Source: Clostridium_AT stratigraminis (GTDB lineage: Bacteria > Bacillota > Clostridia > Clostridiales > Clostridiaceae). From it: DNA of 64,000 bases. Numbering within the stretch: position 1 is the stretch's first letter; every line of letters begins with the position of its first letter. The stretch spans positions 61,284-125,283 of the forward strand of contig NZ_JBJHZZ010000008.1 of assembly GCF_045310675.1 (NCBI RefSeq), given 5' to 3'. Position numbers and translations under genes: made by a program. The notes beneath the pieces are model-generated. The model made no database searches, was not told the origin of the DNA, and saw only the letters and a program-made list of their open reading frames with translations. Below are positions 9,000 through 17,355 of this stretch, one piece after another.

Positions 9000-9021
9000 T
9001 ATAATTATTATAATAATTATA
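9000..9021. promoter_or_regulatory. 22-bp perfect AT palindrome upstream of the symporter
   Basis: The bases at 9000-9021 form an exact self-complementary sequence made only of A and T, 16 bases before the ATG and just before the GAGGTGGGG ribosome site. It could be an operator for the divergent AraC protein, though palindromes are less typical for AraC and AT-only sequences are prone to chance symmetry. Confidence 0.3.
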
Positions 9022-9036
9022 GATTGAGGTGGGGAA

Positions 9037-10314
9037 ATGGAAATATTAAAAACTTATAAAACTTCAATTATTTTGCTTGGCTCTATTATCATAGGAGGAA
9101 TTATTGGAGTCATATCAGGACCTAAGGCATCGGTACTTGAACCCTTTGGTAATCTTTTTCTAAACTTAATGTTTACAATTATAGTACCTCTTGTATTTTT
9201 TAGTGTATCATCAGCTATTGCTAATATGGTAAGTATGAAAAGACTAGGAAGAATTTTAGGAAGTGTAGTTTTAGTGTTCACCTTAACGGCTTTACTTGCT
9301 GCTATTCTTGGAGTAATAGGAGCATTAATAGCAGATCCTACAAAGGGTATAGATCATGGTACAATTCAAAAGCTTATGTCACAGGCAAGTGATTCCCAAA
9401 GTGCAGAAAAAGTAGGAGCGCTTCAGCAAATTGTAAACACATTTACTGTTTCGGACTTTATAAATGTATTTTCTAGAAAAAATATGCTGCAGCTAATTGT
9501 ATTTTCACTATTATTTGGAGTATCAACAGCTTTAGTGCGTGAAAAGGCTGAACCAGTTGCAAGATTCCTAAAGGCGGGTTCAGAGGTTATGATGAAAATG
9601 GTTAATATAATCATGTATTATGCTCCTGTTGGACTTGGATGTTACTTTGCTTCGGTTATTGGACAACTAGGAACTCAAATTTTGCAGGGGTACTTAAGAG
9701 TATTTATTTTATATTTAGTACTTTCAGTAATTTTATATTTTGTAATACTCACGGTTTATGCTTATTTGGCTGCTGGAAAAGATGGAATTTTAATATATTG
9801 GAGAAATGTAATAACACCTTCAATCACTGCCTTAGCTACTTGTTCAAGCGCTGCGTGTATTCCTATAAATCTTGAATATACAAAAAAAATGGGTGTTCCA
9901 GATGATATTTCAGAAACAGTAGTACCGCTTGGAGCTAACACCCATAAGGATGGCTCTGTAATTGGAGGAGTTATGAAAATAACCTTCTTATATGGACTTT
10001 ATGGAAAGGACATGCATAGCTTCAGTGCCATAGTTGGAATAATATTTGTAGCTTACTTGGTAGGTGCTGTTATGGCAGCCATTCCAGGTGGAGGAATGAT
10101 TGGAGAAATGCTAATATTAAGTGTATACGGCTTCCCACCAGAGGTTCTGCCTATAATAGCTGTCATCAGTACTATAATAGATGCACCTGCTACACTTTTA
10201 AATTCTACTGGCAACGCAGTTTGTGCAATGATGATTACTAGAATAGTAGAAGGAAAGAATTGGCTTAAAGATAAGGTAATAAATTTAAATGAGATTGCTG
10301 CAGAGGATAATTAG
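9037..10314 (+). CDS. Dicarboxylate/amino acid:cation symporter (DAACS family)
   Basis: A 425-residue secondary transporter, ATG after GAGGTGGGGA. It has multiple hydrophobic helices and family hallmarks: PFGNLFLNLMFTIIVPLVFFSV near residue 35, a Ser-rich hairpin (ATCSSAACIPINLEYTKKMGV) and the conserved PLGANTHKDGSVIGG block, matching the PLGATINMDG region of GltPh-type carriers. The Thr-His substitution in that block and the TCSSAACIP hairpin place it in a divergent branch, so glutamate or aspartate should not be assumed. The likely regulator is the divergent AraC gene. A clear terminator follows. Confidence 0.9.
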   Translation: MEILKTYKTSIILLGSIIIGGIIGVISGPKASVLEPFGNLFLNLMFTIIVPLVFFSVSSAIANMVSMKRLGRILGSVVLVFTLTALLAAILGVIGALIADPTKGIDHGTIQKLMSQASDSQSAEKVGALQQIVNTFTVSDFINVFSRKNMLQLIVFSLLFGVSTALVREKAEPVARFLKAGSEVMMKMVNIIMYYAPVGLGCYFASVIGQLGTQILQGYLRVFILYLVLSVILYFVILTVYAYLAAGKDGILIYWRNVITPSITALATCSSAACIPINLEYTKKMGVPDDISETVVPLGANTHKDGSVIGGVMKITFLYGLYGKDMHSFSAIVGIIFVAYLVGAVMAAIPGGGMIGEMLILSVYGFPPEVLPIIAVISTIIDAPATLLNSTGNAVCAMMITRIVEGKNWLKDKVINLNEIAAEDN

Positions 10315-10400
10315 TCTATAAATAGCTTGATAAAAACTAGATGCATAGTTTTATGTAGTTCTAAAAACTTAAGGTCTTATGATACAAAACAATTAAAAGA

Positions 10401-10446
10401 AATCGCTGAGAGAAATACAAATAAGACTCTTCAGCGATTTTTTTAT
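10401..10446 (+). terminator. Terminator of the symporter gene
   Basis: AATCGCTGA and TCAGCGATT stems close on a 20-base loop and are followed by seven or more T. Confidence 0.8.
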
Positions 10447-10480
10447 TCATAGTACTATAAGTAACATGTAAAGATTCATA

Positions 10481-11173
10481 TTATAGATTTTTGTGTGATC
10501 CATCACAATATGGAGGGGTTTTGGTGTGCTTACAAGCACATAGATACTCAGTACCATCCTTTTGAGCTATGAATTCTAAAGGTTGAAAGAAGGTACCTAT
10601 ATGTGCCCCATTGCAAAATGGCTGATTACTGCTTTTGCCGCATGTACACCAAAAATAAGTTTCTCCCTTCTTAAGTTCTACTGGTATAGGAGACTTTTGA
10701 GAGATTACAGATTTATCTACAGTTATTTCTCTTGTAGCTTCTTTATTTAATTCAGTATATTCGGCTCTTATTTTATCTGAAAAATCAGGGTCTTGCTTTG
10801 CCACATTTACTAGATACATCAATATGTTTCCAGGATAAGCTACATCTTCTCTTAAATGTGTTCTTTCTATAGATCTTCTGCTTAAGGCAACAATGCAGTT
10901 CTCACTATGGCTTCCCTTACATTCTTTACACAATTTACAAACACTTGCAATACTCTTTGCAATTAAGTTTTCATCATATACCTTCATGTCGTTTTGCGGT
11001 ATTAATTTTATGCCGTCGCTTATTGTTTGTTGTTCGTTATTTTTTGCAGCCTTTATAGCATTTGCTGCAAACCCTATATTACACTTTGAAGGTACACATT
11101 GGCTTGTACCATAAAAATTACATTCCTCACAAAGCTTTTTTAAATTTTCCTCTACTTTTTCATATAAATTCAT
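10481..11173 (-). CDS. CDGSH iron-sulfur domain protein with Cys-rich N-terminus
   Basis: The start is moved to ATG 11173 after AGGGGGTC, giving 230 residues. The C-terminus has two CDGSH-type 2Fe-2S sites: CTCGKSSNQPFCNGAH and, about 22 residues later, CACKHTKTPPYCDGSH, each with the three-Cys one-His ligand set. The N-terminal 140 residues hold further Cys clusters (CEECNFYG, CVPSKCNIG, CKLCKECKG) and a helical region, and are not part of the classic CDGSH fold. CDGSH proteins carry a labile redox-active cluster, with roles in iron, redox or electron handling. The gene is monocistronic. The family is certain and the role is unknown. Confidence 0.88.
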   Translation of the reverse strand: MNLYEKVEENLKKLCEECNFYGTSQCVPSKCNIGFAANAIKAAKNNEQQTISDGIKLIPQNDMKVYDENLIAKSIASVCKLCKECKGSHSENCIVALSRRSIERTHLREDVAYPGNILMYLVNVAKQDPDFSDKIRAEYTELNKEATREITVDKSVISQKSPIPVELKKGETYFWCTCGKSSNQPFCNGAHIGTFFQPLEFIAQKDGTEYLCACKHTKTPPYCDGSHKNL

Positions 11174-11384
11174 TTTAAGACCCCCTATTGTATTGTAAAA
11201 ATATTTCATGTTATAAATTATAGCACAATTTAGGCGGCATGTATGAAATGGGTTGCGAGTTATTTTTAAATGGGAGCGTGGTACTGGAGCGTTTATTTAG
11301 GCATGTTCAATATTGGATATTAACTACTAGTTTTGCTATAATAATATTGAAGTTTTTTATTAGAAGCTTTTGAGGTGAATTATA

Positions 11385-11930
11385 TTGAGAATTTTAATAG
11401 AAATATTTTTAGTTTTTTTAAAAATTGGTACTTTTACAATAGGAGGCGGATATGCAATGATCCCACTTATTGAAAAGGAAGTAGTTGATAAAAAAGGCTG
11501 GATAGACAGAAAAGAGTTTGTTGAGCTGCTTGCTCTTGGTCAATCTGCTCCAGGACCTATTGCCGTTGACACAGCAGTATTTGTAGGATATAAAATAGGT
11601 GGAATATTTGGTAGTATTGCAGCTGTAATAGGTTGTATTCTAACAGCATTTATAGTAATTTTAGTCTTTGCAATTTATTATATGGGAGTAAAAGATAGTG
11701 CAATTGTTCAAAGGATTTTTTTAGGAATAAGACCAGCTGTGGTTGCTTTAATAGCCGTACCAGTTTTTAGAATTGCGAAAAATTCTGATCTTACTAAAAA
11801 GACAATTTTTATTCCTATATTTACTGTTCTATTAATTGTATTTTTAAATGTAAATCCTGTCTTTATAATTATGGCCTCAGCTATTGGGGGCTTATCTTAT
11901 GGAATTATTAAAGAAAGGAAAGTAAAATAA
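11385..11930 (+). CDS. Chromate transporter family protein, subunit 1 (short-chain CHR)
   Basis: 181 residues, TTG start after GAGGTGA. A single CHR domain with the family's N-terminal signature FLKIGTFTIGGGYAMIPLIEKEVV and the LALGQSAPGPIAVDTAVFVGYKIGG block. Short CHR proteins work as pairs of antiparallel-topology subunits; the partner follows immediately, overlapping this stop codon by one base. Known members export chromate, or transport sulfate-like oxyanions. In anaerobes without chromate exposure the physiological substrate is unclear. Confidence 0.9.
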   Translation: MRILIEIFLVFLKIGTFTIGGGYAMIPLIEKEVVDKKGWIDRKEFVELLALGQSAPGPIAVDTAVFVGYKIGGIFGSIAAVIGCILTAFIVILVFAIYYMGVKDSAIVQRIFLGIRPAVVALIAVPVFRIAKNSDLTKKTIFIPIFTVLLIVFLNVNPVFIIMASAIGGLSYGIIKERKVK

Positions 11931-12454
11931 TGAATGTATACATAAAGGTTTTATATGTATTCTTAAAAATTGGATTATTTAGTTTTGGGGGTGGAAATGC
12001 AATCCTTCCGCTTATAAGGCAGGAAGCAGTTAACAGCAATGGATGGCTAACTTCTAGTGAATTTACTGATTTAGTCGCTGTTTCTCAAGCTACACCAGGT
12101 CCTATAGCAATTAATGGAGCTACCTATGTAGGTTATAAAGCAGGCGGAATTTTAGGTAGTACACTAGCAACTTTAGGTGTTGTCCTTCCCACATTTATAA
12201 TAATGCTTATATTTACAAGGTTTTTTATTAAATTTAGAGATAATAAATATGTAAAATATATATTTATAGGACTAATACCAGCTACAATTGGCTTAATGGC
12301 TGCAGCTCCATTACTTGTATCATCAGGATCATTTATAGATTATAAAAGCCTAATTATTTTTGCTGTAGTAGTCTTAGCATCATTTAAGTATAAAGCAGAT
12401 CCGGTACTTTTAACTATAGCTGCAGGTATAGCAGGCTTAATACTATATAAGTAG
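11930..12454 (+). CDS. Chromate transporter family protein, subunit 2 (short-chain CHR)
   Basis: 174 residues. The ATG overlaps the stop of the previous gene by one base, so translation is probably coupled. It has the same CHR architecture (FLKIGLFSFGGGNAILPLIRQEAV, VSQATPGPIAINGATYVGYKAGG) with about five to six hydrophobic helices. The pairing of two short CHR genes is the usual arrangement and suggests a heterodimeric oxyanion transporter in the membrane. There is no dedicated regulator next to it. Confidence 0.9.
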   Translation: MNVYIKVLYVFLKIGLFSFGGGNAILPLIRQEAVNSNGWLTSSEFTDLVAVSQATPGPIAINGATYVGYKAGGILGSTLATLGVVLPTFIIMLIFTRFFIKFRDNKYVKYIFIGLIPATIGLMAAAPLLVSSGSFIDYKSLIIFAVVVLASFKYKADPVLLTIAAGIAGLILYK

Positions 12455-12524
12455 GCGCAAAGGACATATTTTCGTCACCTACAGTAGAAATATCACTGAT
12501 TCAACTATTAAGGAGGGTTAAATA

Positions 12525-12941
12525 ATGTTTAAGAGTGAATCAAAAATAACGGTAAGATATGCAGAAACAGACCAAATGGGAATAGTGCATCATTCAAATT
12601 ATTATGTTTATTTCGAAGCTGCAAGAGAAGACTTTATTATGGGAGCTTCTATTAAATATAAGGACATGGAAGATGCTGGAGTAATGATGCCTCTAGTGGA
12701 AACACAATGTAAGTATTACGAAGGGGCAAAATATTCAGATAGGCTTATAGTGGAAACTACTATGGAGGAGTTAAGCCCAGTTAAGGTAATCCTACAGTAT
12801 AATGTAATTAGAGAAGCAGATAGCAAGCTATTAGCAAAGGGCAAGACAGTTCAAGCTTTTGTAGACAAAAATACATTTAAAATAGTAAATTTAAAGAAAA
12901 AGTATGCTGAGCTTTGGGAGAAACTTAAAAGCTTAAGTTAA
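12525..12941 (+). CDS. Acyl-CoA thioesterase, YbgC/FadM-type hotdog protein
   Basis: 138 residues, ATG after AAGGAGGG. A single hotdog domain; the active-site segment VRYAETDQMGIVHHSNYYVYFEAAREDF carries the Asp of the 4-hydroxybenzoyl-CoA thioesterase family together with the HHSNY motif. Such enzymes hydrolyse short or aromatic acyl-CoA thioesters in the cytoplasm. It lies 70 bases after the chromate transporter pair and has its own strong ribosome site. The substrate cannot be predicted. Confidence 0.9.
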   Translation: MFKSESKITVRYAETDQMGIVHHSNYYVYFEAAREDFIMGASIKYKDMEDAGVMMPLVETQCKYYEGAKYSDRLIVETTMEELSPVKVILQYNVIREADSKLLAKGKTVQAFVDKNTFKIVNLKKKYAELWEKLKSLS

Positions 12942-13022
12942 TAGGTTGGATGCTCCTATTTATATCATTAGTATCAGTTACATCTACTGCATAAATTTAA
13001 TGCCAAGTAAGAGATAGTTTGT

Positions 13023-13057
13023 AAAACTGCTGGCACATATAAAGTCCGCAGTTTTTT
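13023..13057 (+). terminator. Terminator after the thioesterase gene
   Basis: AAAACTGC and GCAGTTTT pair around a 17-base loop and are followed by TT. Confidence 0.7.
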
Positions 13058-13171
13058 CTATAAGGTCAAAGGGTCTAAAGCAGAAGCAGCCAATATTGGA
13101 CATGCTGTTTGCAAACGTTTATAATATTAATAGGAAATTTTAATAAAGTTTATATTTATGGGGGAGAAGTT

Positions 13172-14452
13172 ATGGATCAAAGTATTTTCTTTGAGTTACT
13201 TAATAAAGAATTAGTAGTTGCCTTAGGCTGTACGGAGCCTATTGCTATTGCACTTGCGGCAGCCACAGCAAGAAAGCATGTAAAAGGGGAAAAGGTAATT
13301 GATCTTAAGGTATTTGCAAGCGGAAACGTTATTAAAAATGCAATGTCTGTAAGCATACCCGGTACCGGCAGTAGTGGAATAAATCTTGCTGCAGCCCTTG
13401 GTTCTCTAGCGAAGGATGCTGATAAAAATCTTGAGGTTTTAAATGGGCTTACTAAAGAGGATATAGAAAATGCAAAGACGATGATTAAAGGCGGAACGGT
13501 ATCAGTAAATGTAGCTGACTCATCTAAAAAGCTTTATATAGAAGTTGTCGTTCAAACTGAGGCATCAACAGCTCGAGTTATTATTGAAGACAATCATACT
13601 AATATTTCCACTATTGAAGTTGATGGTGTGATTATAAAAAATATTAAAGATAATTTTACTATAAATGAAGTTGAGCTTGATATAAAAGCTGTTAATATAG
13701 ATTCCATATGGAACTTTATTAATAAAGTAGAGACAGATAAATTGGGTATAGTTAAAAGAAGTATAGAATTAAACAAAAAAATTGGGATGTATGGACTTGA
13801 AAATTCATTTGGACTACAGGTTGGGAAAACTATAATTAGCCAAATTGATAAAGGACTTATATCAGATGATCTAACAAATTATGCAATGGCCCTTACCTCT
13901 GCAGGCTCTGACGCTAGAATGGCAGGCTGCAGTTTAAATGTTATGAGTAATTCAGGCAGTGGTAATCAAGGAATTACAGCTACGCTTCCTGTAGTTGCAG
14001 TATGGGAAAAACTTGATTACTCGGAGGAAAGGCTTATAAGGGCGGTAACTTTAAGTCATTTAGTAACTATATATATTAAGTCTAAATTTGGAAGACTTTC
14101 AGCTCTCTGTGGAGCCACTATTGCAGCAACAGGAGCAAGCTGCGGTATAGTATACCTCCTAGGTGGACAGGTAAAAGAAGTAAAATCAGCTATTCAAAAC
14201 ATGCTGGGAAATGTTACTGGAATGCTTTGCGATGGCGCAAAGGCAGGCTGTGCTTTAAAGGTTTCAACTTGTACTAATGCAGCAATGCAGTGTGCAATTT
14301 TAGCTAATCAAGGAATATCAATAGAAGCTACTGATGGAATTATAGAAAATGATCCTGAAAGAACTATTGATAATTTATGCAGACTTGGAAATCAAGGTAC
14401 CTTGGAAGCTGATAAAATAATATTAGATATAATGCTTCATAAAAGCTGTTAA
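13172..14452 (+). CDS. L-cysteine desulfidase / UPF0597 family (CyuA/YhaM-like)
   Basis: The start is set at ATG 13172 after GGGGGAG, giving 426 residues. The N-terminus VALGCTEPIAIALAAA carries the Cys of the family's iron-sulfur site. ASGNVIKNAMSVSIPGTG, the MSNSGSGNQGI block and GMLCDGAKAGCALKVSTC supply the remaining conserved Cys. Characterised relatives (archaeal CdsB, Escherichia coli CyuA) break L-cysteine into pyruvate, ammonia and sulfide with an oxygen-labile 4Fe-4S cluster, and some act on serine. The gene is alone between terminators. Function is assigned by family. Confidence 0.9.
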   Translation: MDQSIFFELLNKELVVALGCTEPIAIALAAATARKHVKGEKVIDLKVFASGNVIKNAMSVSIPGTGSSGINLAAALGSLAKDADKNLEVLNGLTKEDIENAKTMIKGGTVSVNVADSSKKLYIEVVVQTEASTARVIIEDNHTNISTIEVDGVIIKNIKDNFTINEVELDIKAVNIDSIWNFINKVETDKLGIVKRSIELNKKIGMYGLENSFGLQVGKTIISQIDKGLISDDLTNYAMALTSAGSDARMAGCSLNVMSNSGSGNQGITATLPVVAVWEKLDYSEERLIRAVTLSHLVTIYIKSKFGRLSALCGATIAATGASCGIVYLLGGQVKEVKSAIQNMLGNVTGMLCDGAKAGCALKVSTCTNAAMQCAILANQGISIEATDGIIENDPERTIDNLCRLGNQGTLEADKIILDIMLHKSC

Positions 14453-14473
14453 ACAGCGAAAGAGGAGCGACAA

Positions 14474-14500
14474 GGGGACATTAGAAATGTCTCCTTTTTT
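14474..14500 (+). terminator. Terminator of the cysteine desulfidase gene
   Basis: GGGGACAT and ATGTCTCC with a short loop, then seven T. Confidence 0.8.
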
Positions 14501-14548
14501 TATGCTATATAGATCAATATTGATTCAACTATAGATTTTTCCTTCGTT

Positions 14549-14719
14549 ATGGATAAAGCTCAAATATACTTTTGCAAATATTATTATGATGATGATGTAA
14601 TGAGAATAATGGTACATTTTAATGAAAATACACTTAAGGGTATTTCTTCTGCTGTAGATGTTGAATTACCATTTAAGGATATAATAATAGGGGCAGCAGA
14701 AGACTTTTTTGGATGGTAA
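14549..14719 (+). pseudogene. Short orphan reading frame, probable gene remnant
   Basis: 56 residues beginning MDKAQIYFCKYYYDDDVM. The reading frame stays open about 36 bases upstream of the ATG, and no ribosome site precedes it. Composition looks coding (aromatic, acidic, regular hydrophobics) rather than random, and it ends just before a strong hairpin (14722-14759). The most economical reading is the C-terminal stub of a decayed gene; no family is recognised. It accounts for part of the 385-bp gap 14453-14837. Confidence 0.35.
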
Positions 14720-14721
14720 GG

Positions 14722-14759
14722 AAAGTAAAGGTAGGCTGATTGTCTACCCCTTTTACTTT
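14722..14759. terminator. Hairpin terminator after the remnant frame
   Basis: AAAGTAAAGGTAG pairs with CTACCCCTTTTACTTT with a small bulge; the 3' side contains a T run. Confidence 0.55.
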
Positions 14760-14805
14760 AATGAAACATTTTTACAAGCAAAGAAATAAGTATTAGATAG
14801 TAAGA

Positions 14806-14834
14806 TGTGCCACAAGAAGCGTCCCTGTGGCACA
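14806..14834. repeat. REP-like palindrome with AGAAGCGTCCC core
   Basis: TGTGCCACA and TGTGGCACA arms flank AGAAGCGTCCC. The core matches, in reverse orientation, GGGACGTTTCT in the palindrome at 58075-58103. It also sits at the end of the methyltransferase gene and may serve as its terminator. Confidence 0.45.
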
Positions 14835-14837
14835 TTA

Positions 14838-15791
14838 TTATTTGCACACAGTAATGTATCTTATAAAAGTACCTTTAGCAATAATGCACCTATCTACAAT
14901 TTTAAAGCCTGCTTCCTCAAAGTAATGTTCCATATTTTCGAAAGTTATTAAAATAGCCTTATGAGCAATTTTTCTTGCAGATTTTATTATATCCAGCTGT
15001 TGCTTTAGGGTTACTGGAGTAAACACTCCATAGGGTAAATCTACTATAGCTGCATCATATTTATCTTTTATTTCGTGCATGTCGCCATTAGTAATGACAT
15101 CCTCATAGCCGAAGAAGTCAAGATTTCTCTTTGCATTATCCGCTATCATAGGATTTAACTCATAACCCCTTATATTTAACCCCATAGATAATGCTTCAAT
15201 AACCACAGTTCCTATGCCACAGCAAGGATCAACTAGCCTTAAGTTCTTATTATTTCCCGAGGCTATGTTCACTAATGCCCTGGCAACTCTTACATTTAGA
15301 GCATTTGAATAACTATAGAGCTTGTGATTATGTTTATCCCAGGTGTTTTTGTTATCTTCAAGCACGCCAAATATCCATTTACCATTAATATTTACCACTC
15401 CAAAAACTACTTCAGGTTCGTGAACGTCAGCTTCTCCATTTATTTTGTAGCCAATGTTATATTCTATTCTTCGCCTTTGTTCATAGGAAATGTTGTTCTC
15501 CTCAAAGTTAATATAACGGACTTTAAAGTTTTCTGAGGAAAAATTGTCCTCTAAAATTTGTTCTATTAATTCCTCCAAACTGCCGCAGGAATAAATTATA
15601 GAGATACACTGCTTTATAAAGGCACTTCTAGAGGGAATTACATAATGGAAAGAAAAAAAGTGCTTATTTAAAGGAATAATATTAAAGAGATACTTCATCT
15701 CCATCATGCATAGTTCTTTTTCTGCAGCTGTGTAATTAATAATATAAAAATATGAAAGTTCTGCAGCTTCTAAATTCTCAATGTCATTCAT
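14838..15791 (-). CDS. Trm11/Trm14-like RNA methyltransferase
   Basis: 317 residues, ATG after GGGGATG. The C-terminal Rossmann methyltransferase domain has the SAM-binding motif VDPCCGIGTVVIEAL near residue 190 and the catalytic motif DLPYG (IVDLPYGVFTPV), the variant found in Trm11/Trm14-type enzymes that methylate guanine N2 of tRNA. The N-terminal 150 residues are poorly conserved by eye and could hold a degenerate THUMP-like RNA-binding part, though I see no clear THUMP motif. The methyltransferase class is certain; tRNA as target is inferred. Confidence 0.82.
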   Translation of the reverse strand: MNDIENLEAAELSYFYIINYTAAEKELCMMEMKYLFNIIPLNKHFFSFHYVIPSRSAFIKQCISIIYSCGSLEELIEQILEDNFSSENFKVRYINFEENNISYEQRRRIEYNIGYKINGEADVHEPEVVFGVVNINGKWIFGVLEDNKNTWDKHNHKLYSYSNALNVRVARALVNIASGNNKNLRLVDPCCGIGTVVIEALSMGLNIRGYELNPMIADNAKRNLDFFGYEDVITNGDMHEIKDKYDAAIVDLPYGVFTPVTLKQQLDIIKSARKIAHKAILITFENMEHYFEEAGFKIVDRCIIAKGTFIRYITVCK

Positions 15792-15828
15792 GTTTACATC
15801 CCCAATACTATGAAATAATATATAAATA

Positions 15829-16425
15829 TTAGCTTCTTATAAAGGCAAGTACTTCTTTTGAGTTAAAAAGGTCTCTTACTAAAGAGGCAAATTCTTCATA
15901 CAACTTATACGTTGAAAGTCCACATAAGCTTTTTGTAAGTTCTTCATAATACCATTTTTGATCACCAGCGCCAGCATTGAATTTTTTCCAAAGCTCGTTT
16001 CCAATTAAGTTATAATCTCTTACCATACTTCTAATATTGCTTAATTTATCAGCACAGGTTAAGAGCTTAATTTCTAATGGTGCAATTGCTATAAAATTAA
16101 TAGTATGAGTCTTTCTAACTTTCCAGGAATCTATTTCTTCTTCAAGACTAAGTCTTGTATTTGTTTCAAGTTTATATGGCTCCGAAGCACCAATAACAAG
16201 ATTTAATACATGCTTGCCGAAATTTTGTTCGATATATTCTTTAGTTATATTTGTATCTTCTAGGGTATCGTGAAGAAGGCCTGCAGTAATTAAATCTTCT
16301 TCAGCGCCATTTTCAATTAAAATAATGGCTACCTCAATAGGATGAATTACATAGGGTATTTCAGTACCTTTACGTTTTTGGTGACTGTGTGCCTGCCAGG
16401 CTGTTTGTAAAGCTAAGTTATTCAT
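15829..16425 (-). CDS. HD-domain hydrolase, Mesh1/SpoT-hydrolase-like
   Basis: 198 residues, ATG after GGAGG. It shows the metal-binding HD signature of RelA/SpoT-type hydrolases: AHSHQKRKGTEIPYVIHPIEVA, then AGLLHDTLEDT and, further on, LLTCADKLSNIRSM. No synthetase, TGS or ACT domain is present, so this is a stand-alone small hydrolase. Small members of the group cleave the 3' pyrophosphate of (p)ppGpp, and some prefer NADPH. It precedes the methyltransferase on the same strand by 38 bases, so the two may be cotranscribed. Confidence 0.85.
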   Translation of the reverse strand: MNNLALQTAWQAHSHQKRKGTEIPYVIHPIEVAIILIENGAEEDLITAGLLHDTLEDTNITKEYIEQNFGKHVLNLVIGASEPYKLETNTRLSLEEEIDSWKVRKTHTINFIAIAPLEIKLLTCADKLSNIRSMVRDYNLIGNELWKKFNAGAGDQKWYYEELTKSLCGLSTYKLYEEFASLVRDLFNSKEVLAFIRS

Positions 16426-16548
16426 GAGTCCTCCAATGTAAATTATATAAAAAAATATATAACTATATTTTACAATTATAGTAATAAAAAATCTACATAT
16501 AATTAATTCAGCTATTTAAAATTTCAAATAAATATAAAGGGAGAGAGA

Positions 16549-17283
16549 ATGATGACTATAGATGAGAGTAAAGTGATAAAGGAAACAAAGCGTGGCTTTG
16601 ATGAAGAGGATTATAGATGGTTTTCTGTGGAAGTGATGTGGAAACTTAGAAAAGCACAGGAAGAAGTTAAATGGCTGCTTAACAGAGGGTATAAAAGTAG
16701 TTCTGTTATTGATTTCATTGGTGGACATTATCAGTTTTCCTCCCGTCAAAGAGCTGCATTGCAGAGAGCTACAGCCTCTGATAACCAGTGCATAATAAGA
16801 AGTGAAAAGCTTATTGCTCCTGGAGCTTTAAGGGATAATTATATTAACATTGATGGTTTTAATCTTATAATAACTCTTGAAGTTGCATTATCAGGTGGTT
16901 TACTAATACAAGGAAATGATGAAGTTATAAGAGATTTAGCTGGCTTACGAGGAACCTACAGACTTATTGATAAAACAGATAAGGCAATTATACTTATAAA
17001 ACAAATACTAATTGAATTAGGAGTAAGAGGTGTAAAGTTTTTTCTTGATGCACCAGTTTCAAATTCAGGAAGACTTAAAACTAAGATTATAGAAATACTC
17101 ATTTCAAGCGATATTACCGTTGAAGTTGAGCTTGTACCTAATGCTGATGTAATCTTATCAAAATTAAAGGGAGTGGTTACAGCAGATTCTATAATCCTTG
17201 ATGAATGTAAAAGTTGGGTTAACTTATCCAGAGTAATAATTGAGAAATATATAAAGAATGCATGGGTAGTTAAACTTCAATAG
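16549..17283 (+). CDS. DUF434 domain-containing protein
   Basis: 244 residues; ATG after AAGGGAG, with a second ATG three bases on. The N-terminal part matches DUF434 (RGFDEEDYRWFS, ASDNQCIIRSEKL, DGFNLIITLEVALSGG). The C-terminal part (VRGVKFFLDAPVSNSGRLKTKI, then VELVPNADVILSKLKGVVTADSIIL) looks like a TOPRIM/PIN-style nucleotide-handling fold with conserved acidic residues (LDAPVSNSG, SIILDE). Function is uncharacterised; involvement in nucleic-acid metabolism is a guess. It is cytoplasmic and monocistronic. Confidence 0.8.
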   Translation: MMTIDESKVIKETKRGFDEEDYRWFSVEVMWKLRKAQEEVKWLLNRGYKSSSVIDFIGGHYQFSSRQRAALQRATASDNQCIIRSEKLIAPGALRDNYINIDGFNLIITLEVALSGGLLIQGNDEVIRDLAGLRGTYRLIDKTDKAIILIKQILIELGVRGVKFFLDAPVSNSGRLKTKIIEILISSDITVEVELVPNADVILSKLKGVVTADSIILDECKSWVNLSRVIIEKYIKNAWVVKLQ

Positions 17284-17355
17284 ACCATAATATTTTTTGA
17301 TAAACTCTGCAGTACAGTGTATACTTAATGGTAGAATTATACATGAGGTGAGAGT

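Noticed and set aside
14453..14837. Small RNA gene in the gap after the cysteine desulfidase
   Set aside because: The gap is explained by two terminators, a decayed frame and a REP-like palindrome. No independent promoter was seen.
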